Positions 1 to 5,985 are shown, counted from the first letter of the stretch. The stretch is DNA of 10,009 nt from Scatosoma sp045652965 (GCA_045652965.1 JAZOLI010000057.1:1-10009); one strand, 5' to 3'. Notes: generated by a model not told the origin, from the letters alone. Numbers and translations: made by a program.

Positions 1-173
1 CAATAGCGCACCTTTCTCTTTACGCCCAAAATCGCATCGGCAAACGCACGTGCTTCCGATTCGTCCATGTCGATAATTTTATAGGCGTAGCGTTGCGCCG
101 TTTTTTTGCCAACCCCTGGAAGCTTGGAAAATTCGTTCACGTGTTTCCCGATCGGCTCGATAGAAATGTCCAT
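1..173 (-). CDS. recR: Recombination protein RecR, N-terminal part (runs off the left edge)
   Basis: RecR works with RecF and RecO in recombinational repair, binding DNA and helping load RecA at gaps. Only the first 57 codons are in the window. They carry the family's N-terminal helix-hairpin-helix, with the signature KLPGVGKKTAQRYA at residues 17-30. The reading ends at Arg-Tyr followed by a codon beginning TG, where the first cysteine of the RecR zinc finger is expected. The start is the ATG at 171-173, in agreement with the family N-terminus, and AAGGA lies about six bases before it. The rest of the zinc finger and the Toprim domain are outside the window. The gene follows ybaB, as in the common dnaX-ybaB-recR cluster, but a 150-base gap separates them, unlike the tight spacing elsewhere in this operon. 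Confidence 0.92.
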   Translation of the reverse strand, partial: MDISIEPIGKHVNEFSKLPGVGKKTAQRYAYKIIDMDESEARAFADAILGVKRKVRY

Positions 174-197
174 GTTGTGTCCTTATAATTGATATTC

Positions 198-226
198 GTT
201 AAAACGCGGAAATACGAGCAAGTCAA
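198..226 (-). promoter_or_regulatory. Possible internal promoter for recR
   Basis: On the minus strand TTGACT (221-226) is followed after 17 bases by TTTAAC (198-203). The -35 matches the consensus at 5 of 6 positions and the -10 at 4 of 6. It would give a leader of about 20 bases carrying the AAGGA ribosome binding site of recR. It lies in the outer part of the inverted-repeat element, so the element may bring a promoter with it. The -10 is weak and chance is possible. Confidence 0.3.
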
Positions 227-323
227 GGCGGGCGATTATTTGGTGATGGGAGCGTACATAATCGTACGCGACCGAAACAAAGCGGAGCGCTACGCTGAAT
301 TGCGACGTATATACGTGTTTTAA
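199..323. repeat. 125-base element with imperfect terminal inverted repeats between ybaB and recR
   Basis: The ends pair with each other: 199-216 (TTAAAACGCGGAAATACG) matches the reverse complement of 306-323 (TTAAAACACGTATATACG) at 15 of 18 positions. Inside are a perfect 6-base stem, GCGTAC 252-257 with GTACGC 264-269, a 4-base stem AGCG 286-289 with CGCT 293-296, and a 12-base palindrome ACGTATATACGT at 305-316. The right end touches the ybaB stop codon. The left end stops before the recR ribosome binding site. Size, palindromic build and intergenic position resemble dispersed palindromic repeats such as ERIC-type or MITE-like elements, but one copy cannot prove repetition. Alternatives are a structured RNA in the recR leader or a tiny plus-strand gene, since the plus strand is open at 189-323. 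Confidence 0.5.
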
Positions 324-656
324 TTAGAGCATACCGCCCAAAGCGCCCATGTTGCCATACTGCCCCATCTTCTCTTCGTATACTTTGTCAGCCTTTGCAT
401 AGCCGTCGTTGATAGCCGCCATGATCAAATCTTCGAGCATTTCCACGTCGGTGGGGTCAACGATACTCTCGTCAAGTTCAATGCCGTTGATAATCTTTTT
501 CGCGTTCATATAGACAACAACCGCTTCATTCGCCGCCGTGCCAACGATTTCCCAATCGTCTAAAAGCTCCGCCGTCTTTTCCATTTCTTCTTGCATTTTT
601 TGCGCTTGACGCATCAAATTTTGCATGTTGTTGTTTCCGCCTTTAAAGCCTGCCAT
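324..656 (-). CDS. ybaB: YbaB/EbfC family nucleoid-associated protein
   Basis: This is a small DNA-binding protein of the YbaB/EbfC (YaaK) family, a dimer that coats DNA and is nearly always encoded between dnaX and recR. The 110-residue product has the family features in order: a glycine- and asparagine-rich start, the coiled helix MQNLMRQAQKMQEEMEK (residues 11-27), a central beta sheet (about 35-65), and the DPTDVEMLEDLIMAAINDG segment (67-85). A glycine- and methionine-rich tail closes it. A longer frame begins at a TTG at 669-671, but that codon is part of the Shine-Dalgarno sequence, so the ATG at 654-656 is the start. The gene sits 37 bases after dnaX. The exact role in Gram-positive bacteria is not settled; links to replication or recombination rest on gene order. 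Confidence 0.95.
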   Translation of the reverse strand: MAGFKGGNNNMQNLMRQAQKMQEEMEKTAELLDDWEIVGTAANEAVVVYMNAKKIINGIELDESIVDPTDVEMLEDLIMAAINDGYAKADKVYEEKMGQYGNMGALGGML

Positions 657-663
657 TGTTTTT

Positions 664-669
664 TCCTCC
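664..669 (-). promoter_or_regulatory. Ribosome binding site of ybaB
   Basis: GGAGGA on the minus strand lies seven bases before the ATG at 654-656. It overlaps the TTG that would begin a slightly longer frame, so it decides the start in favour of the ATG. Confidence 0.9.
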
Positions 670-693
670 AAAATATAGCTATTCAGCCTTTTA

Positions 694-2415
694 TTATTTA
701 ATTTCCAAATTTACGCCTTGAAAGGTTTGTTTAATTTCTTGCACCTTTTGGTTGAAATCATCGGAAGGTTTGCCTTGCAACCGCACGTCAAAGCCACTCG
801 CCCCAATGCCGATCGCTTCAAACGCGGCTTTTATCAGCGTTTCGTGTTCGGGCTTTTTCAACGAGCGGTAGATGGTGTCGCTTTGCGTGGAGAGCACGAA
901 CACGTCACCTTCGTAAGCGCTGTCCAAATCCATACAAATGGTGAAAAGCACGCCGTTTTTGCCCGTCTTTCTAAGCGAGCGCAAGAACGCACCGAACGTC
1001 GTTTTCGCATCACCGCTCACCGCCGGTTTTAAAGGTCTTTGCGGCGGCGTTTCCTGCTTTTTAAGGACAGGCGCGAACTCAGGATCAAAATAGGCGTTCC
1101 CACCCGTTTCCGCTTCATCGGGCGGCACGTCAAGTTCGGGCGGTACGTCAATTTGCGCAATTTCTTCCACCCTTTCCGCTTGCGTTTCGGGTTGTTTTTC
1201 TATTTTCAGCTCAACCCTGTCCCCTTCATTTTGAGAAATTGGGGCACAGTTTTGCACAAAATCTCCGTTTTTCAATTTGCGTTCCAATTCAGCAACGCGC
1301 GCGAAAAGCGATTGCACGTCATAATCGGTTTGCGGCATACTCGCTTTGAGCACCGCCGTTTCAAACAAAATGCGAGGCGAAGCGGTATATTTTAAATTTT
1401 GTTCCACTTCCGCAAAAATTTCCGTTGCGCGGAGCAAGCGATGTCCGTCCGTTTCGCGAGCGATCTTTTCCACGAGCGCATACGATGCATCGGGGAGAGC
1501 CAAAATGTTTTTTCCATCGCGGCAAGTTTTCGCCACCGTGCAGGAATTGAGAAAATTCATCACGTCTTTCACGAGCGTTCCAACACCTTTTCCTGCGGAT
1601 AAAAAGTTTTCCGCCTTTTCAAACGCCGTGCCCACATCCCCTTTGAGTGCCGCCGCGCAAAATGCCGCAACGCCTGCAAAATCGGCGCTTCCAAGCACGG
1701 AAGTCACGTCCGCATAGGTAAGCTTTCCGCTTGCATAGGAAACGCAAGTATCGGCGATGGAGAGCATATCACGCACACTGCCCGCGCCCGCGCGCGCAAT
1801 CGCGGAAATGGCCTCTTTTTCATAAGTTTTCCCGATGCAATCGAGCACGTAGCGAAGCCGTTCTTCCAAGTCCGCTTGGGGAATAAGTTTAAAATCAAAG
1901 CGCATGCACCGCGATAAAATAGTGGCAGGAATTTTCGCCGCTTCGGTAGTCGCCAAAATAAACACAGCGTGGCGGGGCGGCTCTTCGAGCGTTTTCAAAA
2001 GCGCGTTAAACGCGCCCGTGGAAAGCATATGCACCTCGTCGATAATATACACTTTATATTTCCCTGCCACAGGGGGATATTGCACCTTTTCACGGAGATC
2101 ACGCATTTCGTCAACGCCGTTGTTAGACGCCGCGTCAATTTCGGAAATATCGAGATTAGACGGATCGGAAAGCGCCTTGCAAGCAGCGCATTTTCCACAC
2201 GGCGAGCCGTTTACAGGCGTTTCGCAGTTGATGGACACCGCAAAAATTTTCGCAATACTCGTTTTACCCGTTCCGCGCGGACCACAAAACAAGTAGGCAT
2301 GGCCAACCCTGCCCGTTGCGATTTGATTTTTGAGCACGGTCACGATATGTTCTTGGCGTACCACGTCGTTTAAAGTTGTGGGGCGAAAGGCGCGATAGAG
2401 CGCTAAATACGCCAT
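694..2415 (-). CDS. dnaX: DNA polymerase III subunits gamma/tau (clamp loader ATPase)
   Basis: DnaX is the AAA+ motor subunit of the clamp loader, which opens the beta clamp and links polymerases at the fork. The 573-residue product shows: Walker A GPRGTGKT at 45-52; a zinc module with Cys64, Cys73, Cys76 and Cys79; Walker B with DEVH at 126-129; sensor 1 around ATTEA (155-159); the SRC motif with the arginine finger (168-170); and sensor 2 GSVRDMLS (212-219). A collar domain follows to about 360, then a predicted unstructured Pro/Glu-rich linker (about 385-470) and a folded tail (about 472-550) like the tau-specific C-terminus. The ATG is preceded by a strong GGAGGAA. It starts only 19 bases after sigH. 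I see no convincing slippery site, so only the long tau-type product is expected. Confidence 0.98.
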   Translation of the reverse strand: MAYLALYRAFRPTTLNDVVRQEHIVTVLKNQIATGRVGHAYLFCGPRGTGKTSIAKIFAVSINCETPVNGSPCGKCAACKALSDPSNLDISEIDAASNNGVDEMRDLREKVQYPPVAGKYKVYIIDEVHMLSTGAFNALLKTLEEPPRHAVFILATTEAAKIPATILSRCMRFDFKLIPQADLEERLRYVLDCIGKTYEKEAISAIARAGAGSVRDMLSIADTCVSYASGKLTYADVTSVLGSADFAGVAAFCAAALKGDVGTAFEKAENFLSAGKGVGTLVKDVMNFLNSCTVAKTCRDGKNILALPDASYALVEKIARETDGHRLLRATEIFAEVEQNLKYTASPRILFETAVLKASMPQTDYDVQSLFARVAELERKLKNGDFVQNCAPISQNEGDRVELKIEKQPETQAERVEEIAQIDVPPELDVPPDEAETGGNAYFDPEFAPVLKKQETPPQRPLKPAVSGDAKTTFGAFLRSLRKTGKNGVLFTICMDLDSAYEGDVFVLSTQSDTIYRSLKKPEHETLIKAAFEAIGIGASGFDVRLQGKPSDDFNQKVQEIKQTFQGVNLEIK

Positions 2416-2434
2416 ACTCTTCTTCCTCCGTTTT

Positions 2435-3010
2435 TTATTTTTTCAACACTTCTAACAGTTTTTTCTTGCTTCTTTGAATGGCGTTATCTACGCTTTTGGC
2501 AGGCTTGCCGGTTGCCGCGCAAATTTCCGCGCAACTCATGCCGTCCATGTAGCTAACGACCACTTTAAATTCAAAATCGGACAAAACGCTGCTCATTTTT
2601 TGTTTAAATTCCTTGCGTTCGTCGCTTAAAATCATTTGTTCTTCGGGGCTCAACGCACTCTCCGCCAAATCAACCCCTACAAAGGGAATGCAACTGTTGA
2701 GCGGCTCGTTCTTTTTGCGCGAAGCTTCTTTCACGGCATCCAAAATACGTCTTGATACGCAAACGTAAGCAAAGGTTTTAAAGGTGCTTCCGCTTTCCTT
2801 TCCCTTGTAGGCGGAAATGGCTTGGCTAAGCCCGATCATGCCTTCTTGGATCAAATCTTCCGTTTCACCGCCGGCGAGAAAGAAGCCGCGCGATACGTGC
2901 CTAACGAGATTAGAATAGCGAATTAAAAGCTCTTCCGTAGCTTTGCTGTCGCCACTTTGTGAAAGGCGCGCAAGCTCTTCATCCGTGCGTTTTGTCTTTT
3001 GTTCGCTCAT
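2435..3010 (-). CDS. sigH: RNA polymerase sigma factor SigH (sigma-30, Spo0H type)
   Basis: SigH is the alternative sigma factor that turns on early sporulation and other transition-state genes in Bacilli and Clostridia. The 191-residue product aligns by eye with B. subtilis SigH throughout. Region 2 spans about 31-95 and includes the strongly conserved EDLIQEGMIGL (51-61) and the FKTFAYVCVSRRI promoter-melting segment (77-89). The stretch ASRKKNEPLNS (96-106) follows, as in Spo0H. Region 4 has a helix-turn-helix at about 160-185. B. subtilis SigH has 218 residues, and the missing length is mostly in the N-terminus and the linker. The ATG overlaps the rlmB stop as ATGA, with GAGGA upstream, so translation is probably coupled. 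In B. subtilis sigH also follows mrnC-rlmB, with yacP between; yacP is absent here. Confidence 0.93.
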   Translation of the reverse strand: MSEQKTKRTDEELARLSQSGDSKATEELLIRYSNLVRHVSRGFFLAGGETEDLIQEGMIGLSQAISAYKGKESGSTFKTFAYVCVSRRILDAVKEASRKKNEPLNSCIPFVGVDLAESALSPEEQMILSDERKEFKQKMSSVLSDFEFKVVVSYMDGMSCAEICAATGKPAKSVDNAIQRSKKKLLEVLKK

Positions 3011-3723
3011 GAGCGTTTCCTCAACACTTCGTAAGCCGCAATTCCAAGTGCAACCGAAGCGTTTAACGAATTCACTTTGCCTTTAAGCGGCAAGGACACG
3101 ACCTTATCGCATTTTTCTTTAGTCAAGCGCTTCACACCGCTATCTTCGCCACCAACGACGAGCGCCACGTTTCCTGAAAAATCCTGCGCGTAGATATCTT
3201 CGTCGCCCGCTTCAAGGGCATACACCCAATATCCGCTTTTTTTCAGCGTTTCAATCGCTTGGTTTAAGTTGGGCACTCTTGCCACTTTCATATGCTCCGC
3301 CGCCCCCGCGGAAATACGAATCACACTCTCGGTTATAGGCGCGTTTCCCGATTTGGGGATCACCACGCCGTCCGCACCCGCACATTCTGCTACACGCAAA
3401 ATGCTGCCAAGGTTATGCACGTCTTCAATCCCGTCGCAAAGAACGATAAAACCGCCCTTTTCACTCTTTTTGTTTCCGATGATATCTTCGAGATCAAAAT
3501 ATTCATAATCGGTGGTGAACGCAATCACGCCTTGATGTTTTTTCGTCACGCTTTCTTTATCGAGCACCTGCCGATCGACGAATTGCACGCGCACGCCAAG
3601 CTTTCTTGCCTGCGCAAAAATAAGCCCAAGCGAGCCTTGCGCCCCCTTTTCAAGAAGCAATTTATCGATGTTTTTCCCTGTTTTGAGCAGCTCTATAACG
3701 GCGTTTCTTCCTTCCGTTTTCAT
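3007..3723 (-). CDS. rlmB: 23S rRNA (guanosine-2'-O)-methyltransferase RlmB (TrmH/SpoU family)
   Basis: RlmB methylates the 2'-hydroxyl of G2251 (E. coli numbering) in the peptidyl-transferase P loop of 23S rRNA, using S-adenosylmethionine. The 238-residue product has an N-terminal RNA-binding domain (1 to about 75, with EGRNAVIELL at 4-13) and a SPOUT knot domain (about 90-238). The three SpoU motifs are visible: motif 1 with Asn104 and Arg110 in DVHNLGSILR; motif 2 VVGGEDSGVKRL (189-200) with Glu193; and motif 3 LPLKGKVNSLNASVALGI (211-228), the knot and cofactor site. Length agrees with E. coli RlmB (243). It starts 10 bases after mrnC with GGAG upstream and overlaps sigH by four bases. 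Paralogues in this family methylate other sites, so the exact target is inferred from gene order and length. Confidence 0.95.
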   Translation of the reverse strand: MKTEGRNAVIELLKTGKNIDKLLLEKGAQGSLGLIFAQARKLGVRVQFVDRQVLDKESVTKKHQGVIAFTTDYEYFDLEDIIGNKKSEKGGFIVLCDGIEDVHNLGSILRVAECAGADGVVIPKSGNAPITESVIRISAGAAEHMKVARVPNLNQAIETLKKSGYWVYALEAGDEDIYAQDFSGNVALVVGGEDSGVKRLTKEKCDKVVSLPLKGKVNSLNASVALGIAAYEVLRKRS

Positions 3724-3733
3724 ATCCTTTCTC

Positions 3734-4150
3734 CTACGGCTTATAAACTTTTTCAGCGGCTTGTCCTTTGAGCGAAGCTTCGTCCATATACGACAAAAGC
3801 TCGTGAATTCGCGCCGTTTTTCCCGTCAAATGCAAAAAACCGAGCACCGCTTCAAATCCCGTCGAGCGGTTATATTCCGCCGCCGTCGCGCTCTTGCTCT
3901 TGGTCGGTTTTTTTGCGTTGCGACCACGTTTAAAAATCTCCGTTTCTTCTTCGGTTAAAAGGGGCAACACGTTTTCCAAAAACGCACTTTGCCCACGCGC
4001 CGAAACGATCTTCGCCGCCGCACGTTGAAACTCGGCCGCCTTTCCTGCGCCCGAACACACCAACCGCTCCCGCACCCAAAGCGAATATACCGCGTCGCCA
4101 AGAAATGCAAGCACAACGGGATTCATTTGTTTTGCTTCAACTTCCGTCAT
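3734..4150 (-). CDS. mrnC: Mini-ribonuclease III (23S rRNA maturation)
   Basis: MrnC is an RNase III-like dimer without the double-stranded-RNA-binding domain; in Bacillus it trims both ends of 23S rRNA. The 138-residue product has the short RNase III fold: LAFLGDAVYSLWVRERL (14-30) with the catalytic Asp19, the basic KRGRNAK (74-80), and YNRSTGFEAVLGFLHL (93-108) with the second catalytic acid Glu100. Length matches the B. subtilis enzyme. The ATG at 4148-4150 fits the family N-terminus (EAKQMNP before the first helix) but has no Shine-Dalgarno sequence and lies seven bases after a TATAAT box, so the mRNA should be leaderless or almost so. It heads the mrnC-rlmB-sigH-dnaX-ybaB-recR string. 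In Bacillus its neighbour is cysS; here cwlD lies upstream. Confidence 0.95.
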   Translation of the reverse strand: MTEVEAKQMNPVVLAFLGDAVYSLWVRERLVCSGAGKAAEFQRAAAKIVSARGQSAFLENVLPLLTEEETEIFKRGRNAKKPTKSKSATAAEYNRSTGFEAVLGFLHLTGKTARIHELLSYMDEASLKGQAAEKVYKP

Positions 4151-4152
4151 AG

Positions 4153-4186
4153 ATTATATTATAACACAATCGTGCGAAAAAGACAA
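4153..4186 (-). promoter_or_regulatory. Strong sigma-A-type promoter of the mrnC operon
   Basis: On the minus strand TTGTCT (4181-4186) is followed after 17 bases by TATAAT (4158-4163). A TGT directly before it gives an extended -10. A second TATAAT overlaps the first at 4153-4158. Transcription from the first box should start about 4150-4152, at the mrnC ATG itself. This is the best promoter in the window and probably drives all six genes to recR. Confidence 0.85.
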
Positions 4187-4213
4187 GCGATTACACCGTT
4201 TTCTTTATTTTCT

Positions 4214-4921
4214 TTAAGAAAGTTCGCCTGCTAAATACGCCACCACCCCAGCCGCTATATGCTCCGCGATTCGTTTTTGCCAAGCAGGGGAAAGCAACAG
4301 CTTTTCATCGGCAGGGCTAGATAGAAACCCACACTCTACAATCACCGACGGTTTTTTGATGCAAGCGAGCATAAAATATTCACTCGGCGTATGCTTTCGG
4401 TTTTTTACTTTCTCCGTTTGATATAAAGCGTTGAGCTTTTCTTGCAAAACAGAAGCAAAGCGTTCCCCTTCGCTATCTCCGCGCTTAAAAAACACCTGCG
4501 CGCCGCGCACGGATGGGGAGGCGTAGCGGTTTTGATGAATGGAAATGACAAGCGCGGGATCGGTGTTTTGCACAATCTCCTTGCGCTTTTGCATATCTCG
4601 ACGTTTAAACCCGTTTGTTGCGGCATCGTAAAGCCCTGCTTCCGTCTTTCGGGTGAGCGTCGTTTCAAAGCCCATATCGTCGAGTGTTTGTTTGAGCCTT
4701 AACGTAATCGCAAGGTTGATGTCGCTTTCTTTCACCCCCGTAGTGACCCCCGCAACACCGCCGTCAACACCGCCGTGCCCCGCATCAAGCACGATCTTGA
4801 TCGGCTCGCTTCCACCTGCAAACACCGCTTGGGGCAAAAACAACGCTTTCACGCACACTCCCACCGCCGAAACGAACAACACCGCCACCGCCATGGCGCA
4901 CACTAAAAAAGTTCTTCTCAT
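4214..4921 (-). CDS. cwlD: N-acetylmuramoyl-L-alanine amidase CwlD (spore cortex type)
   Basis: CwlD is a zinc amidase that removes the peptide side chain from muramic acid in spore peptidoglycan, the step before muramic-delta-lactam formation that later allows germination enzymes to act on the cortex. The 235-residue product begins with a basic, hydrophobic signal anchor (about 2-28), followed by an Amidase_3 domain (41-232). Probable zinc ligands are His49 in DAGHGG, Glu65 and His129 in ISIHQN; the catalytic Glu196 lies in VECGFLSS. The FMLACIKKPSVIVE region resembles B. subtilis CwlD (237 residues). The frame runs upstream to 5047, but that part crosses a terminator and the end of the preceding gene, so the ATG at 4919-4921 is chosen. 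No Shine-Dalgarno sequence is seen. Vegetative amidases share the fold; length, lack of extra domains and the promoter favour CwlD. Confidence 0.88.
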   Translation of the reverse strand: MRRTFLVCAMAVAVLFVSAVGVCVKALFLPQAVFAGGSEPIKIVLDAGHGGVDGGVAGVTTGVKESDINLAITLRLKQTLDDMGFETTLTRKTEAGLYDAATNGFKRRDMQKRKEIVQNTDPALVISIHQNRYASPSVRGAQVFFKRGDSEGERFASVLQEKLNALYQTEKVKNRKHTPSEYFMLACIKKPSVIVECGFLSSPADEKLLLSPAWQKRIAEHIAAGVVAYLAGELS

Positions 4922-4927
4922 AATTCT

Positions 4928-4954
4928 ATCGTATGCGGCAAAAGAAGAAAATAT
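4928..4954 (-). promoter_or_regulatory. Sigma-E-like (mother-cell sporulation) promoter of cwlD
   Basis: On the minus strand ATATT (4950-4954) is followed after 14 bases by CATACGAT (4928-4935). The B. subtilis sigma-E consensus is close to ATATT, about 14 bases, then CATACAAT or CATACACT, so one base of the -10 differs. Only six bases separate the -10 from the cwlD ATG. B. subtilis cwlD is itself expressed under sporulation sigma factors. That sigma-E uses this site is inferred from sequence. Confidence 0.6.
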
Positions 4955-4957
4955 CCA

Positions 4958-4985
4958 AGAAAAACCGCCCCAACGGACGGTTTTT
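4958..4985 (-). terminator. Rho-independent terminator after the DeoC-like gene
   Basis: The stem AAAAACCGTCC pairs with GGGCGGTTTTT around a GTTG loop (hairpin 4960-4985). It has 11 pairs, one of them G-T. A run of T continues on the minus strand. It starts 25 bases after the stop codon at 5011 and isolates cwlD from transcription of the upstream gene. T runs flank both sides, so it could also stop plus-strand transcripts. Confidence 0.88.
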
Positions 4986-5010
4986 GTTAATTGACTATTA
5001 GATAGCCCTT

Positions 5011-5904
5011 TTAATAAAAAGTTAGCTTGTTCCCTTCCAAACGGCAACGATAATCGGTTTCAGACGAAGCGTTTTTTCCTTTTTCGTCTGTTTTTTCATT
5101 CGCCTTATCTTGCCCTGCTTCCATCGGCTTTTTTTCTTCTTTTTCTTCTTTCACGCTTTGCGCCACAAGCTCTTCATAGCCTTTTTTGAGCCAGTCGGCA
5201 TAAATTTCAAAGCCGCGATCGGTGACGATCCGCCCTACGCCCACGCGAGAAAGCTTACGAAACGCATCCGTGTCGTTCACCCCCGAAACTTCCAAAGCGC
5301 AACCGCGCGTGAAATTGACGTTGAGTCTAAAACACTCGTCAAAATAGGGAACACTAAAAAACTTTGCGCCCGTTTCACAAGCAATGCGCGCAATTCGGGC
5401 AAGCGTGGTTAGCGAAGCCGTTTGTTCCACCCGAACTTTCAAAGGCACTTTCCCCGCCGCGCGGCGCACCTTTCTAATTTCCCTTCTAATCTCGCCATAC
5501 CGACACCCGTCCACGAGCGACGGCGCAACAACGAGCGTGATCTCGGCGGCTTTTTTCTTTGCTGCAAGCCGCGCTTCCAGCATTTTCACTTTGGTGAGCG
5601 TTTCCCCCGTGCCGCCCACCACGCAATCGAGCTTGACCTTACTCTTTGCCAAATATCTCGCAGCGACGGCAAGGCGAGTGATAGGCACTTTCACCGCCAC
5701 CTGTCGAAGCCGAATCGCCCGTTCGCAAACACGCCCAGCATCTTCGCCGTTTAAAATGGAGCTTTCGGAGCTCGCCAAAGCGGTTGCGATATCCGCCTGC
5801 AATTTTTTGCGTTTATAGGCGCGATATTCTTCCGCTTCCCGCCGTGAAATACGCACGCTTTCTTCTTGGGTAGGTGTTTTCATTTCAGCCACTTGATTTT
5901 CCAT
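5011..5904 (-). CDS. DeoC-like TIM-barrel protein lacking aldolase catalytic residues
   Basis: Residues about 38-250 follow the deoxyribose-phosphate aldolase (DeoC) pattern: an LC-EA-like helix (RVCERAIRLRQVAVKV, 58-73), VKLDCVVGGTGETLTKVKML (90-109), AEITLVVAPSLVDG (120-133), PLKVRVEQ (154-161) and ETGAKFFSVPYF (177-188). The DeoC catalytic residues are absent. By eye, Asp102 (E. coli numbering) becomes Thr123, the Schiff-base Lys167 becomes Ser184, and Lys201 becomes Glu205. Aldolase activity is therefore unlikely. The N-terminus (1-37) is charged and helical. The tail (about 251-280) is a Lys/Glu-rich low-complexity stretch, then a short conserved-looking end. The start is uncertain: the ATG at 5902-5904 is favoured because a promoter lies just before it. 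ATG 5881-5883 and TTG 5950-5952 are alternatives, and none has a good ribosome binding site. Function unknown; the neighbour is cwlD. Confidence 0.75.
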   Translation of the reverse strand: MENQVAEMKTPTQEESVRISRREAEEYRAYKRKKLQADIATALASSESSILNGEDAGRVCERAIRLRQVAVKVPITRLAVAARYLAKSKVKLDCVVGGTGETLTKVKMLEARLAAKKKAAEITLVVAPSLVDGCRYGEIRREIRKVRRAAGKVPLKVRVEQTASLTTLARIARIACETGAKFFSVPYFDECFRLNVNFTRGCALEVSGVNDTDAFRKLSRVGVGRIVTDRGFEIYADWLKKGYEELVAQSVKEEKEEKKPMEAGQDKANEKTDEKGKNASSETDYRCRLEGNKLTFY

Positions 5905-5909
5905 ACACC

Positions 5910-5939
5910 GATTATGCGACAAAGGGTGCGCGTTTATTC
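5910..5939 (-). promoter_or_regulatory. Possible sigma-G-like (forespore) promoter of the DeoC-like gene
   Basis: On the minus strand GAATA (5935-5939) is followed after 18 bases by CATAATC (5910-5916). The B. subtilis sigma-G pattern is close to GAATA, 17-18 bases, CATACTA, so one or two bases of the -10 differ. CATAAT ends six bases before the ATG at 5902-5904. CATAAT would also serve as a sigma-A -10, but the only TTG hexamer in range (TTGGAA) is 20 bases away, which is too far. Confidence 0.4.
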
Positions 5940-5973
5940 CAATTTTAGCCAATTTATGACGGTATTTTTCCTT

Positions 5974-5979
5974 TATACT
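5974..5979 (+). promoter_or_regulatory. -10 element before the small membrane protein gene
   Basis: TATACT stands six bases before the ATG at 5986. No good -35 is seen 16-18 bases upstream, so the sigma factor is unclear. There is no Shine-Dalgarno sequence between it and the ATG, which again suggests a leaderless message. The 5905-5985 interval is therefore a divergent promoter region. Confidence 0.5.
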
Positions 5980-5985
5980 ATAACC

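Noticed and set aside
657..671. TTG start giving ybaB five extra residues
   Set aside because: The TTG is part of the GGAGG ribosome binding site; the ATG at 654-656 has proper spacing and the usual family N-terminus.
1904..2373. Long plus-strand open frames opposite dnaX (130 and 134 codons)
   Set aside because: They lie wholly within the well-supported AAA+ domain of dnaX on the other strand, have no recognisable motifs, no ribosome binding site, and arg/his/phe-rich translations typical of shadow frames.
694..2415. Programmed frameshift in dnaX producing a short gamma form
   Set aside because: No run of six or more A with a downstream stem like the E. coli A-AAA-AAG site was seen near the end of the collar domain; only AAAAAC-type stretches occur.
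4200..4222. Possible terminator after cwlD (TTTCTTAAAGAAA)
   Set aside because: The palindrome is AT-only in its stem, overlaps the stop codon and lacks a T tract, so it is too weak to call.
4922..5047. N-terminal extension of cwlD by 42 codons
   Set aside because: It would translate through the rho-independent terminator and into the last codons of the preceding gene. The hydrophobic signal anchor expected at a CwlD N-terminus follows the ATG at 4919-4921.
5140..5160. T/C-rich tract (CTT and TTC runs) as a simple repeat
   Set aside because: It is the complement of Glu/Lys codons in the low-complexity tail of the DeoC-like protein and needs no separate explanation.
5905..5952. TTG start giving the DeoC-like protein 16 extra residues
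   Set aside because: No ribosome binding site at a usable distance, and the added part covers the likely promoter.
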